Source: Verrucomicrobiia bacterium
GTDB lineage: Bacteria; Verrucomicrobiota; Verrucomicrobiia; Limisphaerales; UBA11358
DNA length: 64,000 bases
Assembly (NCBI GenBank): GCA_025451535.1
Contig: JANWKE010000075.1
Span: forward strand, 1-64,000
Reading direction: 5' to 3'
Below the pieces are notes generated by a model. It searched no databases, was not told the origin of the DNA, and was given only the letters and a program-made list of their open reading frames with translations. The translations under genes and the position numbers were made by a program. The stretch's first letter is position 1. Each line of letters starts with the position of its first letter. Shown piece after piece: positions 27,649 to 37,253 of the stretch.

Positions 27649-27650
<2 letters not shown>
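27545..27650. repeat. Word-like intergenic repeat (GAGGGACGC…, CAAAGAAGCGCAAAGG, ATCCGTGTCCATCTGTGTCCATCTGTGG)
   Basis: Shares CGTGTCCATCTGTGT (15 nt) and GAGGGACGC with the element at 2722-2855. Confidence 0.65.
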
Positions 27651-28983
<1,333 letters not shown>

Positions 28984-29120
28984 GAGGCAAGCTTAAAAAG
29001 CCGGGGAACAGGTGTCGAGCCGCTTTCACTGCGCTCCAGCGCGCCGGGGTGTCGAGGGTCTGTAGCGGCGTTCTATGAATGCCGGGGAAAAATGCGACGG
29101 TCACACACCGCCGCTGCCGG

Positions 29121-30101
29121 TCAATGTTTCGCCATTTTGCTGCGGGCTTTTTCCAGGATTTCGCGTTCGCGCGCGGTCAGGCTTTGGATGCCGTGCGCGG
29201 AAATCTTGTCGAGGATGGGGTCCACCTCGTTCTTCACGAATTCGTCGGTGGGCAGTTCCTCCTCGGATTGGCCTCCCGCCGAACGCCAGAATTTGCCCTT
29301 GCCCGCCCGGCTGACGGCAAATTCCCGCGGTGCGGCCGGCCGCGCCGATGGTATTCCCCGTTTCGGCCAGGACCAGCGGCCCTGGAGAAATTGGCGCACA
29401 AACACAATGCCCGTCAGCATGCCGCCCAGGTGCGCCGCATGAGCAATGTTGCCCCCCATTAGCGCCGCCAGCCACGACCCGGGAAAAAGAATGCAAAACA
29501 TGCTCAATAAGGCCGTGCCCCAAAGCAGGTATTTCGCCCGCAATGTCACCGGCAGCACGAAAAACAGGAGCAGGGTCAATTCGCGTTCCGGATAGAGGGT
29601 GGCAAATGCCGCCACCAGGCCCAGCGCGGCAGCCGAGGCGCCCACCACGGCCGTGCCGAAATGGCTGGGCCAGACCAACGCCCCCAACATTTCCACCAAT
29701 CCTCCCATCACGCCGCTGGAAAAATACAGAATCAGGAATTTCCGGGGGCCAAGGATTTCCTCCAGGGCCCGCCCAAAAACGTAAATGGCCCAGCAATTAA
29801 GGAAAATGTGCAACAGTCCGCTGTGCATGAACTGGTAGGTGAGCAGTTGCCAGATAAAACCATGCTCCATGCCTTCGAGGCTCAACGCAAAATAATTGTA
29901 AAAAAAGGGATTGTCGGGAACCAACCGCATCGGGTTGGAGGAAAGGACGCACTCGACCAGGAAGACGATGGCGTTCACGACCAGCAACGCCGCGGTCAAG
30001 GACATATACGGCCGGTAATAATCCGGCTGGCGCATGTAATCACGATCTTCAAGCATGGCGGACGCAAGCGAATCGCCGGAAAAACTGATTTCAACGGCCA
30101 T
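29121..30101 (-). CDS. Rhomboid-family intramembrane serine protease
   Basis: LLTYQFMHSGLLHIFLNCWAIYVFGRALEEILG, VVGASAAALGLVAA, NIAHAAHLGGMLTG; C-terminal SLTAREREILEKARSKM. Confidence 0.9.
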   Translation of the reverse strand: MAVEISFSGDSLASAMLEDRDYMRQPDYYRPYMSLTAALLVVNAIVFLVECVLSSNPMRLVPDNPFFYNYFALSLEGMEHGFIWQLLTYQFMHSGLLHIFLNCWAIYVFGRALEEILGPRKFLILYFSSGVMGGLVEMLGALVWPSHFGTAVVGASAAALGLVAAFATLYPERELTLLLFFVLPVTLRAKYLLWGTALLSMFCILFPGSWLAALMGGNIAHAAHLGGMLTGIVFVRQFLQGRWSWPKRGIPSARPAAPREFAVSRAGKGKFWRSAGGQSEEELPTDEFVKNEVDPILDKISAHGIQSLTAREREILEKARSKMAKH

Positions 30102-30789
30102 TTTGCTGCACATCTTCGACAATGCAGCCGTCCACGAGTTCAAAGACGCGCCGGGCGTGCGCTGCCACCCTGGCATCATGCGTGGCAATGACGAGCGTGG
30201 TTTGCTTTTCAGCGTGCAGTTTTTTGAGCAATTCGATGATTTCACCGCCCGTGTGTGAATCCAGGTTTCCGGTAGGTTCGTCAGCCAGAACCAATTCCGG
30301 TTCGTTGATGAGGGCGCGGGCAATGGCGACACGTTGTTGTTCGCCGCCGGAAAGCTCAAATGGCTTGTGTTCCCAGCGGTCGCCAAGGCCGACGCGGGCG
30401 AGCAATTCGCGCCCGCGTGCCGCGGCCTGGTTGGCGGGGACGCGGGCGACCCGCGCGGGCAGGCAGACATTTTCCAAGGCGTCCAGTTCCGGCAACAGAT
30501 GGTATGACTGAAAAACGAAACCAACCCGGCGGTTGCGGAAATCGGTGAGTTCCCGTTCGGAGAACGCGGCGATGTCTTGTCCGGCAAAATGAATTTCGCC
30601 GGCGTTCGGTGAGTCCAATCCGCCAATCAAATGCAGCAAGGTGCTTTTGCCCGCGCCGGACGCCCCGCGCAAAGCGAGGAATTCACCGCGCGCCACCTGG
30701 AGGTTGATACCGCGCAGGACCTCGAGCGTGCGCCGACCCATGGTATAGGACTTGGCCAGCGCGTGCGCGGAGAAAAGCGGCTCATTCAT
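30091..30789 (-). CDS. lolD: Lipoprotein-releasing ABC transporter ATP-binding protein
   Basis: Walker A GASGAGKSTLLHL, LSGGEQQRVAIARAL, Walker B LVLADEPTGNLD. Confidence 0.9.
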   Translation of the reverse strand: MNEPLFSAHALAKSYTMGRRTLEVLRGINLQVARGEFLALRGASGAGKSTLLHLIGGLDSPNAGEIHFAGQDIAAFSERELTDFRNRRVGFVFQSYHLLPELDALENVCLPARVARVPANQAAARGRELLARVGLGDRWEHKPFELSGGEQQRVAIARALINEPELVLADEPTGNLDSHTGGEIIELLKKLHAEKQTTLVIATHDARVAAHARRVFELVDGCIVEDVQQNGR

Positions 30790-32056
30790 AACGCAGTGCC
30801 TCCACGGGCTTCATCTTGCTGGCATGACGGGCCGGCAATATCGTCGCCAGCAGGCAAATAACCAGCGAACCCGCACAAATAACCATCAGGTCACGGGCAG
30901 TGACAATGGCTGGCAATTCGCTAAAACCGTAAATGGAGGCTGGAAATAATTCAAAACCGGTCAGCCGGTTCATCAAGTGAAGGAAGTCATTGCGATAATA
31001 GATTGCCAGTAATCCGAGACTGACTCCCGAGGCAATTCCCAGGATACTGATAACCAGGCTTTGAATAAGGAAAATCAACATGACCTGGTGGTTTGAGGCC
31101 CCGACCGCTTTCATTAAACCAATTTCACTGGTTTTCATTACCACGAACGTGATCAACGTGCACGTGATGCCGAAGGCGGCGACGAACACGATGAAAAATA
31201 ATAGATAGTACATCACGCTTTTTTCGACGAGAATCGCACCCAGGAAGCGGAAATTTTCCTGCATCCAGGTGGTGATGGTATAGCCCGGCCCCACGGCACC
31301 CGCCAGTTCGTTGCTCACCACCCCTGCCTGATAGGGATCGCGCAGCATAACCATCAGCCCATGCACGCTGTCGCCGAGATCGTAAAGTTCCTGCGCGTTG
31401 GCCAGCGAGGCGACCGCAACGGAATAGTTGTAATCATAGTAACCCACATCAAAAATGCCGGTGACGGTGTAGTCATCCGGCAGGACGGCCTCTTCGTTTG
31501 GTTTACCCTGGTGTTCCTTCATTTTCTTCAACTCGTCCGGCGAATAAATCGCCACCCGGTCGCCCACCGCCAGATTCAGGCTTTGGGCCAGCGCACTGCC
31601 GATGACCAAACCGCGCCGGCTCAAATCGAATTTCCCGGCGATGATGCTTTGGGGCAGCACGCTCACCGAATTCTCGCGGACGGGGTCGGCGCCCCGCACG
31701 TAGGGCACGGCAAAGAGCGGCTGGGCATTGCCGGCCGGTTCCGTTTCCATAAGCACCGGGCCCAGGACATACGGCGCCACTCCGACCACATTTTTGTTGG
31801 CCGCGACGAGGTTCATTACCGCATTGTAATTCTCCATCGTTTCGCCGCTCGCCACGATTCGCAGATGGGCATTGAAGCCGAGGATTTTTGCGCGCAAATC
31901 ATGGTCGAACCCGCTCATGACGCTGATGACGATGATGAGCACGGCCACGCCGAGCGCGACGCCTACGATGGAGATGAGCGTGATGATGGAAACGAACGTC
32001 CGTTTGGGCCGCAAATAACGCAGCGCGAGGAGCAATTCAAACGGCAGCCGAGACAT
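30782..32056 (-). CDS. Lipoprotein-releasing ABC transporter permease (LolC/LolE, FtsX-like)
   Basis: MSRLPFELLLALRYLRPKRTFVSIITLISIVGVALGVAVLIIVISVMSGFDHDLRAKILGFNAH; C-terminal ILPARHASKMKPVEALRYE. Confidence 0.93.
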   Translation of the reverse strand: MSRLPFELLLALRYLRPKRTFVSIITLISIVGVALGVAVLIIVISVMSGFDHDLRAKILGFNAHLRIVASGETMENYNAVMNLVAANKNVVGVAPYVLGPVLMETEPAGNAQPLFAVPYVRGADPVRENSVSVLPQSIIAGKFDLSRRGLVIGSALAQSLNLAVGDRVAIYSPDELKKMKEHQGKPNEEAVLPDDYTVTGIFDVGYYDYNYSVAVASLANAQELYDLGDSVHGLMVMLRDPYQAGVVSNELAGAVGPGYTITTWMQENFRFLGAILVEKSVMYYLLFFIVFVAAFGITCTLITFVVMKTSEIGLMKAVGASNHQVMLIFLIQSLVISILGIASGVSLGLLAIYYRNDFLHLMNRLTGFELFPASIYGFSELPAIVTARDLMVICAGSLVICLLATILPARHASKMKPVEALRYE

Positions 32057-32115
32057 GGACGCAGGCTAGAGACGCGCCGGACAAGTGTCAACGAAGGGCG
32101 TGAAGCTCATTCACG

Positions 32116-32928
32116 CTACTTTCGCGGCGAACGGAACGGATTGCCCGTGCGGGTTGTGGTTGGCGCGCGAGGCACGAACAGCAGGCTCACAAACAGGTAA
32201 ATCCAGCCGATGACAAAATGTGCACCGAAAATGAAACCGAAGGACACCAGATTCAAGAACCCGATGCCGTAAAGGAGAACAGCCACCACCATCAACATCG
32301 CCCCCGGCATCAAAGCTGTACCTGCCAGCCGCCAGCTTTGCTGGAAGTTCAAATCGCGGTTGGCAAAAAAACCCAGTAACCAGACCGGCAGGAAATAAAG
32401 GGCTGCCAGCAACCACCAACTCAACAGGCAGCTGATCACCGCTGCCACACCGGACATGATGAGGAGTTCCATGGCCCAGGCGCCCCACAGTGGTTCCAGG
32501 GTATTGCGATTGAAGGTGATGATGTAGCCCGCGGGATAATTCCAGTCCAGATAGCCGAACAATGAAAAGAATCGGACGGTTTTCCTGCCAAATTCGATTT
32601 GCACGTCGGCGGTCGGGCCGAGCTGGCCGGAGTGATCCAGGTCCACATCCAGCGTCAGGATACGGCCGGTGGCGAGCAGTTCCGGTGAGCGGCCGGGCCA
32701 ATCCAAATTGCCGGAGTGGATCTCGCCGGTGGGCGGCATTTTTTGGATGGCCGCATTCACCGCCGGGAAACCGATGTTGTCAACGAACCAGACGACCGCG
32801 GCGGCGGCGAGCACTGCGACGATGAATTGCACAAGCAACAGCCGGCCCAATCCGGCGCGGGCAAACGCCGCCACGCCGCGCGGGGTGAAAGGTTCCCAGG
32901 CGGTGGCGGGTCGGGCCGGAACACTCAT
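32116..32928 (-). CDS. Hypothetical multi-TM membrane protein (YIP1-like)
   Basis: Several TM segments; start MSVPARPATAWEP chosen over a repeat-encoded upstream extension. Confidence 0.55.
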   Translation of the reverse strand: MSVPARPATAWEPFTPRGVAAFARAGLGRLLLVQFIVAVLAAAAVVWFVDNIGFPAVNAAIQKMPPTGEIHSGNLDWPGRSPELLATGRILTLDVDLDHSGQLGPTADVQIEFGRKTVRFFSLFGYLDWNYPAGYIITFNRNTLEPLWGAWAMELLIMSGVAAVISCLLSWWLLAALYFLPVWLLGFFANRDLNFQQSWRLAGTALMPGAMLMVVAVLLYGIGFLNLVSFGFIFGAHFVIGWIYLFVSLLFVPRAPTTTRTGNPFRSPRK

Positions 32929-33027
32929 GGAGCCGCAGTTTACGCTAATTGCGAAAGTGTTAAAATGTTGAAATGTTGCAGCCTTCCAGAAACGTCGGAG
33001 GCTTGCAGACCGGCTGTATTCTCCGCA

Positions 33028-33055
33028 GGTGAAAGCCGCCGGCTGGAAGCCGGCG
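33028..33055. repeat. REP-like palindrome CGCCGGCTGGAAGCCGGCG
   Basis: Perfect 8-bp arms CGCCGGCT/AGCCGGCG. Confidence 0.6.
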
Positions 33056-33081
33056 CTCCCGGAACAACCTGCCCGCGCCAA

Positions 33082-33534
33082 TCAACTCTTGCTGGTATCC
33101 GGGGGTTCCGGAGCGGGCGGCGCTGGATTTTGCTCCGCCTGCGGGGCGTGAATGACCGGGATGGGATAGCGCAATTTCATCACGTCATCCACGAGCACTT
33201 CGACGAAGTACGTTCCGGCAGTTTTGAATTCGATCTGACCGAAAACCATGACATTGGTGGCGTGCAGCGCCGCGTCCTTCAACTCAAATTTCATCTCGCC
33301 TTTGCGCAGCACGGTCGTCTGGTCAGGCGCGATGAACTTGATGCTTTCGGTAAACTGGCCGATGCCCGCCGTCCAGCGGTTGAAAACGCAAAGCCGCCCG
33401 GCGACCACGGGCAGTTGCGGGACGCGCAGGAAGTTGATGACGCCGACCAGAAAAAAATTCCCGTTGGCTTCCTGGCGTACTTCTTCGCACACCAGCGAGC
33501 ATTGCAAGTCAGGTAGAATTCGAGTGGGTTGCAT
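33082..33534 (-). CDS. Conserved hypothetical protein (DUF6941-like)
   Basis: MQPTRILPDLQCSLVCEEVRQEANGNFFLVGVINFLRVP…GTYFVEVLVDDVMKLRYPIPV. Confidence 0.55.
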   Translation of the reverse strand: MQPTRILPDLQCSLVCEEVRQEANGNFFLVGVINFLRVPQLPVVAGRLCVFNRWTAGIGQFTESIKFIAPDQTTVLRKGEMKFELKDAALHATNVMVFGQIEFKTAGTYFVEVLVDDVMKLRYPIPVIHAPQAEQNPAPPAPEPPDTSKS

Positions 33535-33607
33535 ATTTAATTTATGGTAGCAGAGCCCGGCAAGCACCGCAGCTTCTTATTTTAAATCCGGCGGCCACCG
33601 AGTGCCG

Positions 33608-34525
33608 CTACGCGGCCATTTCCGCCGCACGCACGGTGTTTGACATCAACATCGCAATGGTCATCGGACCGACGCCACCGGGATTCGGCGTGATCTTGCC
33701 GGCGACCGGCCGGACACTCGCGAAATCCACATCGCCCACCAGTCGCGAACCGCTTTTGGCCGCCGGATCGTTTACGCGGTTCACACCCACGTCAATCACC
33801 GTCGCGCCGGGCTTGACCATGTCGGCCTTCACAAATTCGGCAACGCCCATCGCGGCAATCAAAATATCCGCGCGGCGGCAATGCGCCGCGAGGTCGCGGG
33901 TGGCGGAATGGCAAATCGTCACGGTCGCGTTTGCATTTTTGTCTTTTTGACAAAGCATCGCGGCCATCGGTTTGCCGACGATATTGCCCCGGCCCAGGAT
34001 CACTACCTCCGCGCCGCCGATTTTCACCTGCGAACGGACCAACAATTCCCGGACCCCCGCGGGCGTGCAGGGTTGGAACCCCGTCGGATCGGCGAGCATC
34101 AGTTTGCCGACGTTGACCGGATGAAAACCGTCCACGTCTTTTTTCGGCGACACGGTCGAGTAAACGATGGACTCCCGGATTTGCTTCGGCAGCGGTGCCT
34201 GGACGAGGATTCCGTGCACGCGCGAATCGGCATTCAGTCTTTCCAGTAACACGAGCAAATCGCTTTCCTGGGTTTGTTCGGGCAGGACGTGCGTTTGGGA
34301 AAAAATTCCAAGTTCGGCGCAGGCCTTTTCCTTGCGCCCGACATAAACCTTGGACGCGGGGTCTTCGCCGACGCGCACAAACGCGAGGCCGGGTACGATC
34401 CCGCGTTCTATCAACGCGGTAATGCGCCCGGCCAGTTCGTGCTGGATTTGCGCGGCAATGGCGCGCCCGTCAATGAGCGTTCCCACGCTGTCTGGGGCTT
34501 CGGAGGTCAACGTGTTTGACGGCAT
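33608..34525 (-). CDS. folD: Bifunctional methylenetetrahydrofolate dehydrogenase/cyclohydrolase (start uncertain)
   Basis: VGEDPASKVYVGRKEKACAELGI, VHGILVQAPLPKQI, KDVDGFHPVNVGKL, VILGRGNIVGKPMAAML, PVAGKITPNPGGVGPMTIAML. Confidence 0.96.
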   Translation of the reverse strand: MPSNTLTSEAPDSVGTLIDGRAIAAQIQHELAGRITALIERGIVPGLAFVRVGEDPASKVYVGRKEKACAELGIFSQTHVLPEQTQESDLLVLLERLNADSRVHGILVQAPLPKQIRESIVYSTVSPKKDVDGFHPVNVGKLMLADPTGFQPCTPAGVRELLVRSQVKIGGAEVVILGRGNIVGKPMAAMLCQKDKNANATVTICHSATRDLAAHCRRADILIAAMGVAEFVKADMVKPGATVIDVGVNRVNDPAAKSGSRLVGDVDFASVRPVAGKITPNPGGVGPMTIAMLMSNTVRAAEMAA

Positions 34526-35501
34526 TGGTGGCGATCACCTTGATTCCCTGGAGGGCAATAATCGGACTGCTGGGCCAGCGCTGGTCAATGCCTTCCACGC
34601 CGGTGGCAATGATCCGCATGTTGACGTAACGGCCCAGGTCGAGGTCCGGCGCCGTCGTGTAAAGATAATCAATCGTCTGATAGGTGTCCGGATCATACAA
34701 CATGTACTTGGTCGGCGCGACCGGGCTCATGACCGGTCCCACCACTCCTTCGTGCGACACGATGCGGTCCACCGGCGGCGGCGGCGCCTGCGGCGGGGGC
34801 GTTTGGGCCACTGGCGGCTGCTCAGGCACGGTCGTAGGCGTCGCTGCCGGGGGCGGGGCGGCCTGGGTCAAATACATCGCGGCGACAAAAGCGTAGGCAT
34901 TGGCCGGCGGCTCGATTTCCATCCACTGACCCTTGGTGCGGATGACATTCACCGTCGTGCCGCGTTCAATGGTGCCGAGGATGCTGTAGTTTTCACCCGG
35001 CCCACCGCGCAGGTTTACTTTTTTTGAAAGAACCGTGTTATTGGCCTTGTCAATGAATTTGGCAAAAACCCAGACGTGGGCGCTCGAGGGATAAGCGATT
35101 TGCGCCCATTGCGCGGGTTCATTGGCCTTGTGTTTTTCCAGATTGATCTGGGACAAAACCGTCACCGCATCACCTTGCTTGAGATGGGCCACGACCTCGC
35201 CCTTGAGGCCGGCCTGGCCGCGCGCGGTAAGGCTCTTGGCGGCGACTTGCGCCGGGCCGGGAACCAGTGTGACCGTCGGTTCGGAAAGCGGGACCACCCT
35301 GGCAGGCGCGGTATGGCGTTTGTGTTTGACGGCCTTGGGCTTTGCCTCCGAGGCCGCGGTCCCGGCGGCTGGCGCCATCGCGGGCGCAGCCTGGGCAGGC
35401 GGCGGCGCAGTTGGCGCGGGGGAAACCGCGTTGGTGTTGTCCTGCGCGACTGCGCTTGTTGCAAGCAGCACGCCTACCATCAACCAGCAATTCGTTTTCA
35501 T
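34470..35501 (-). CDS. Secreted SH3-domain protein
   Basis: Signal peptide, Ala/Pro-rich linkers, SH3-like KKVNLRGGPGENYSILGTIERGTTVNVIRTKGQWMEIEPPANAYAFVAAMYL. Confidence 0.75.
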   Translation of the reverse strand: MKTNCWLMVGVLLATSAVAQDNTNAVSPAPTAPPPAQAAPAMAPAAGTAASEAKPKAVKHKRHTAPARVVPLSEPTVTLVPGPAQVAAKSLTARGQAGLKGEVVAHLKQGDAVTVLSQINLEKHKANEPAQWAQIAYPSSAHVWVFAKFIDKANNTVLSKKVNLRGGPGENYSILGTIERGTTVNVIRTKGQWMEIEPPANAYAFVAAMYLTQAAPPPAATPTTVPEQPPVAQTPPPQAPPPPVDRIVSHEGVVGPVMSPVAPTKYMLYDPDTYQTIDYLYTTAPDLDLGRYVNMRIIATGVEGIDQRWPSSPIIALQGIKVIATNAVKHVDLRSPRQRGNAH

Positions 35502-36217
35502 ATTTCTGCAAGTAAAGTTTTAATCTCGGTTTCTGTCAATGTCCGCCATCGGCCGGGCTTCAATTCGCCCAATTTGATCTTGCCGATTTGAATCCGTTGC
35601 AGCCGTTTGACCGCCAATCCCTGTGATTCAAACAGTCGCCGCACCTCGCGGTTTTTGCCTTCGGCCAGTTCAAGCTCCACCACACTGCGCATACGGCCGG
35701 CCGAAATGAGTCTTGCCGCCTGCGCCTGGAGTTTTTCGCCTGCGTGCCATACGCCCCGCAAGAATCGTTCCAAAATTGCCCGATCGGCGCAACCCTCAAC
35801 TGTTGCAACGTATTTTTTGCCAACGCCATAGCGCGGATGAGTCAGGCACAGGGCGAATTGTCCATCATTGGTCAAAAAAAGCAATCCTTCCGTATTAAAA
35901 TCCAGACGGCCTACGGAGTGAAGATTTTGCCATTCCTTGGGCAATAAATCATAAATCGTCGGCCGGCCCAGCTCATCCCGGCGCGAACAAACCAAGCCGG
36001 CCGGCTTGTGCAGGGCGACGTACATTTTTCGCCTGACCCGGACGGGCTTGCCCGCCAGGGTTACGGTATCCCGGTCGGGATCCACCCGGGTGCCGAGCAC
36101 CCGGACCGGCCGGCCGTTGACCTGCACGCGTCCGGCCAGGATGATTTGCTCCGCCGCGCGGCGGGAAGCAACCCCGGCTTCCGCCAGAAATTTTTGTAAA
36201 CGAATGCCCGGTGACAT
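35498..36217 (-). CDS. Pseudouridine synthase (RluB/RsuA family)
   Basis: IRLQKFLAEAGVASRRAAEQIILAGRVQVNG S4 domain; GRLDFNTEGLLFLTNDG catalytic motif. Confidence 0.93.
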   Translation of the reverse strand: MSPGIRLQKFLAEAGVASRRAAEQIILAGRVQVNGRPVRVLGTRVDPDRDTVTLAGKPVRVRRKMYVALHKPAGLVCSRRDELGRPTIYDLLPKEWQNLHSVGRLDFNTEGLLFLTNDGQFALCLTHPRYGVGKKYVATVEGCADRAILERFLRGVWHAGEKLQAQAARLISAGRMRSVVELELAEGKNREVRRLFESQGLAVKRLQRIQIGKIKLGELKPGRWRTLTETEIKTLLAEI

Positions 36218-36283
36218 GTGACAGGTGGCGGGTGACAAGGCGAAATCCGTGTCACGTTTCACGTGTCACTTGTCACGTTTTAC
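36211..36283. repeat. Inverted heptamer hairpin (GTGACAN / NTGTCAC words)
   Basis: Left gtgacat gtgacag gtggcgg gtgacaa (36211-36238); right gtgtcac gtttcac gtgtcac ttgtcac gttttac (36249-36283). Confidence 0.8.
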
Positions 36284-36435
36284 ACGCCCGGTTTGGTTTT
36301 GCGGAGACCGGTGATGCGGTCGCCGTCCTTCCACTGGCCGCGCTTCTTGAGCAGCTCGACCCGCTCGAAACGTTTGAGGACATTGCGCTTGCCGCCCAAC
36401 ACGGAGGCCGCGCGCAGACTGCGATGCTGTGACAT
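36280..36435 (-). CDS. Small basic protein (Chlamydia/Verrucomicrobia type)
   Basis: MSQHRSLRAASVLGGKRNVLKRFERVELLKKRGQWKDGDRITGLRKTKPGV, 51 aa. Confidence 0.75.
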   Translation of the reverse strand: MSQHRSLRAASVLGGKRNVLKRFERVELLKKRGQWKDGDRITGLRKTKPGV

Positions 36436-36578
36436 AAACTTTCTTCGGTTAAATTGTCGGTAAAAATCGAGCCGTGAGGTTAACAGATTAATCCCCTCCC
36501 GCAATGATGAAATTTTGCCGCTTGGGCTTCGGTAAATATTGCGCCTTAAAATGAATCCTCAGGGAGCAAGGAACCGGC

Positions 36579-36980
36579 TCACGCTTCCGGCAATCGCTGC
36601 AATTCCATGAGCAACCGCTCCGGATGGACCGGCTTGTACAATACCGGCGACTTCACCTGGCTGAGAAACGAATGGTACTTGGGATCGTCCGCCGCGCCCG
36701 TGAGAAAGATGAAACGGCGGCACAGATACGGCTTGACCCGCTCGATCGTACTGTAAAACAAGTCGCCCTCCAGTTCCGGCATCCGCAGATCGCAAATAAT
36801 GGCGTCCACGTCCCGGCTGAGGAGCTGTGCCAGTGCCACCTTACCGTTGGCTGCGGCGCTGACTTCGTAATTGAACGTCTCGAGAAGATGCTGATAGATC
36901 GACGCCAGTTCGAGGTCGTCGTCCACGATAAGCACACACTTGCGGTGCGACACGGGTTGCCTTTCCACGACGGTTGACAT
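36579..36980 (-). CDS. Stand-alone response-regulator receiver domain protein
   Basis: KCVLIVDDDLELASIYQHLLETFNYEV…DAIICDLRMPELEGDLF…FLTG…VLYKPVHPERLL. Confidence 0.9.
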   Translation of the reverse strand: MSTVVERQPVSHRKCVLIVDDDLELASIYQHLLETFNYEVSAAANGKVALAQLLSRDVDAIICDLRMPELEGDLFYSTIERVKPYLCRRFIFLTGAADDPKYHSFLSQVKSPVLYKPVHPERLLMELQRLPEA

Positions 36981-37253
36981 CGTTATTTTGGTTGCGTCGC
37001 CCGGGACGCCCCGACCTTCAAACCCCTGCGTCACCAAGGCGACCCACGGCACGTTCTGTGCGTGGCCGGAAATGTCACGACGAATATGGCACAACTTGTG
37101 AAAACGGACAAGCGTTCGTCCGCGCTTAACGATGCTGCCCCGCCAAATCCTCCAACGGGTCTACTAAATTCGAAAGCACCGATGCAACACGACCCGGCCG
37201 AACTTCAAAGAATTCGATTTGAGAGTCCTCCCGGCGCCGCCTAAACTGGCCGG

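Noticed and set aside
29121-30626. 501-aa ORF as one protein
   Set aside because: The first ~175 aa are an out-of-frame reading of lolD; the rhomboid start MAVEISFSGDS at 30101 is more plausible.
34350-35027. 225-aa plus-strand ORF rich in R/G/H
   Set aside because: Low-complexity antisense reading of the Pro/Ala-rich SH3 protein gene.
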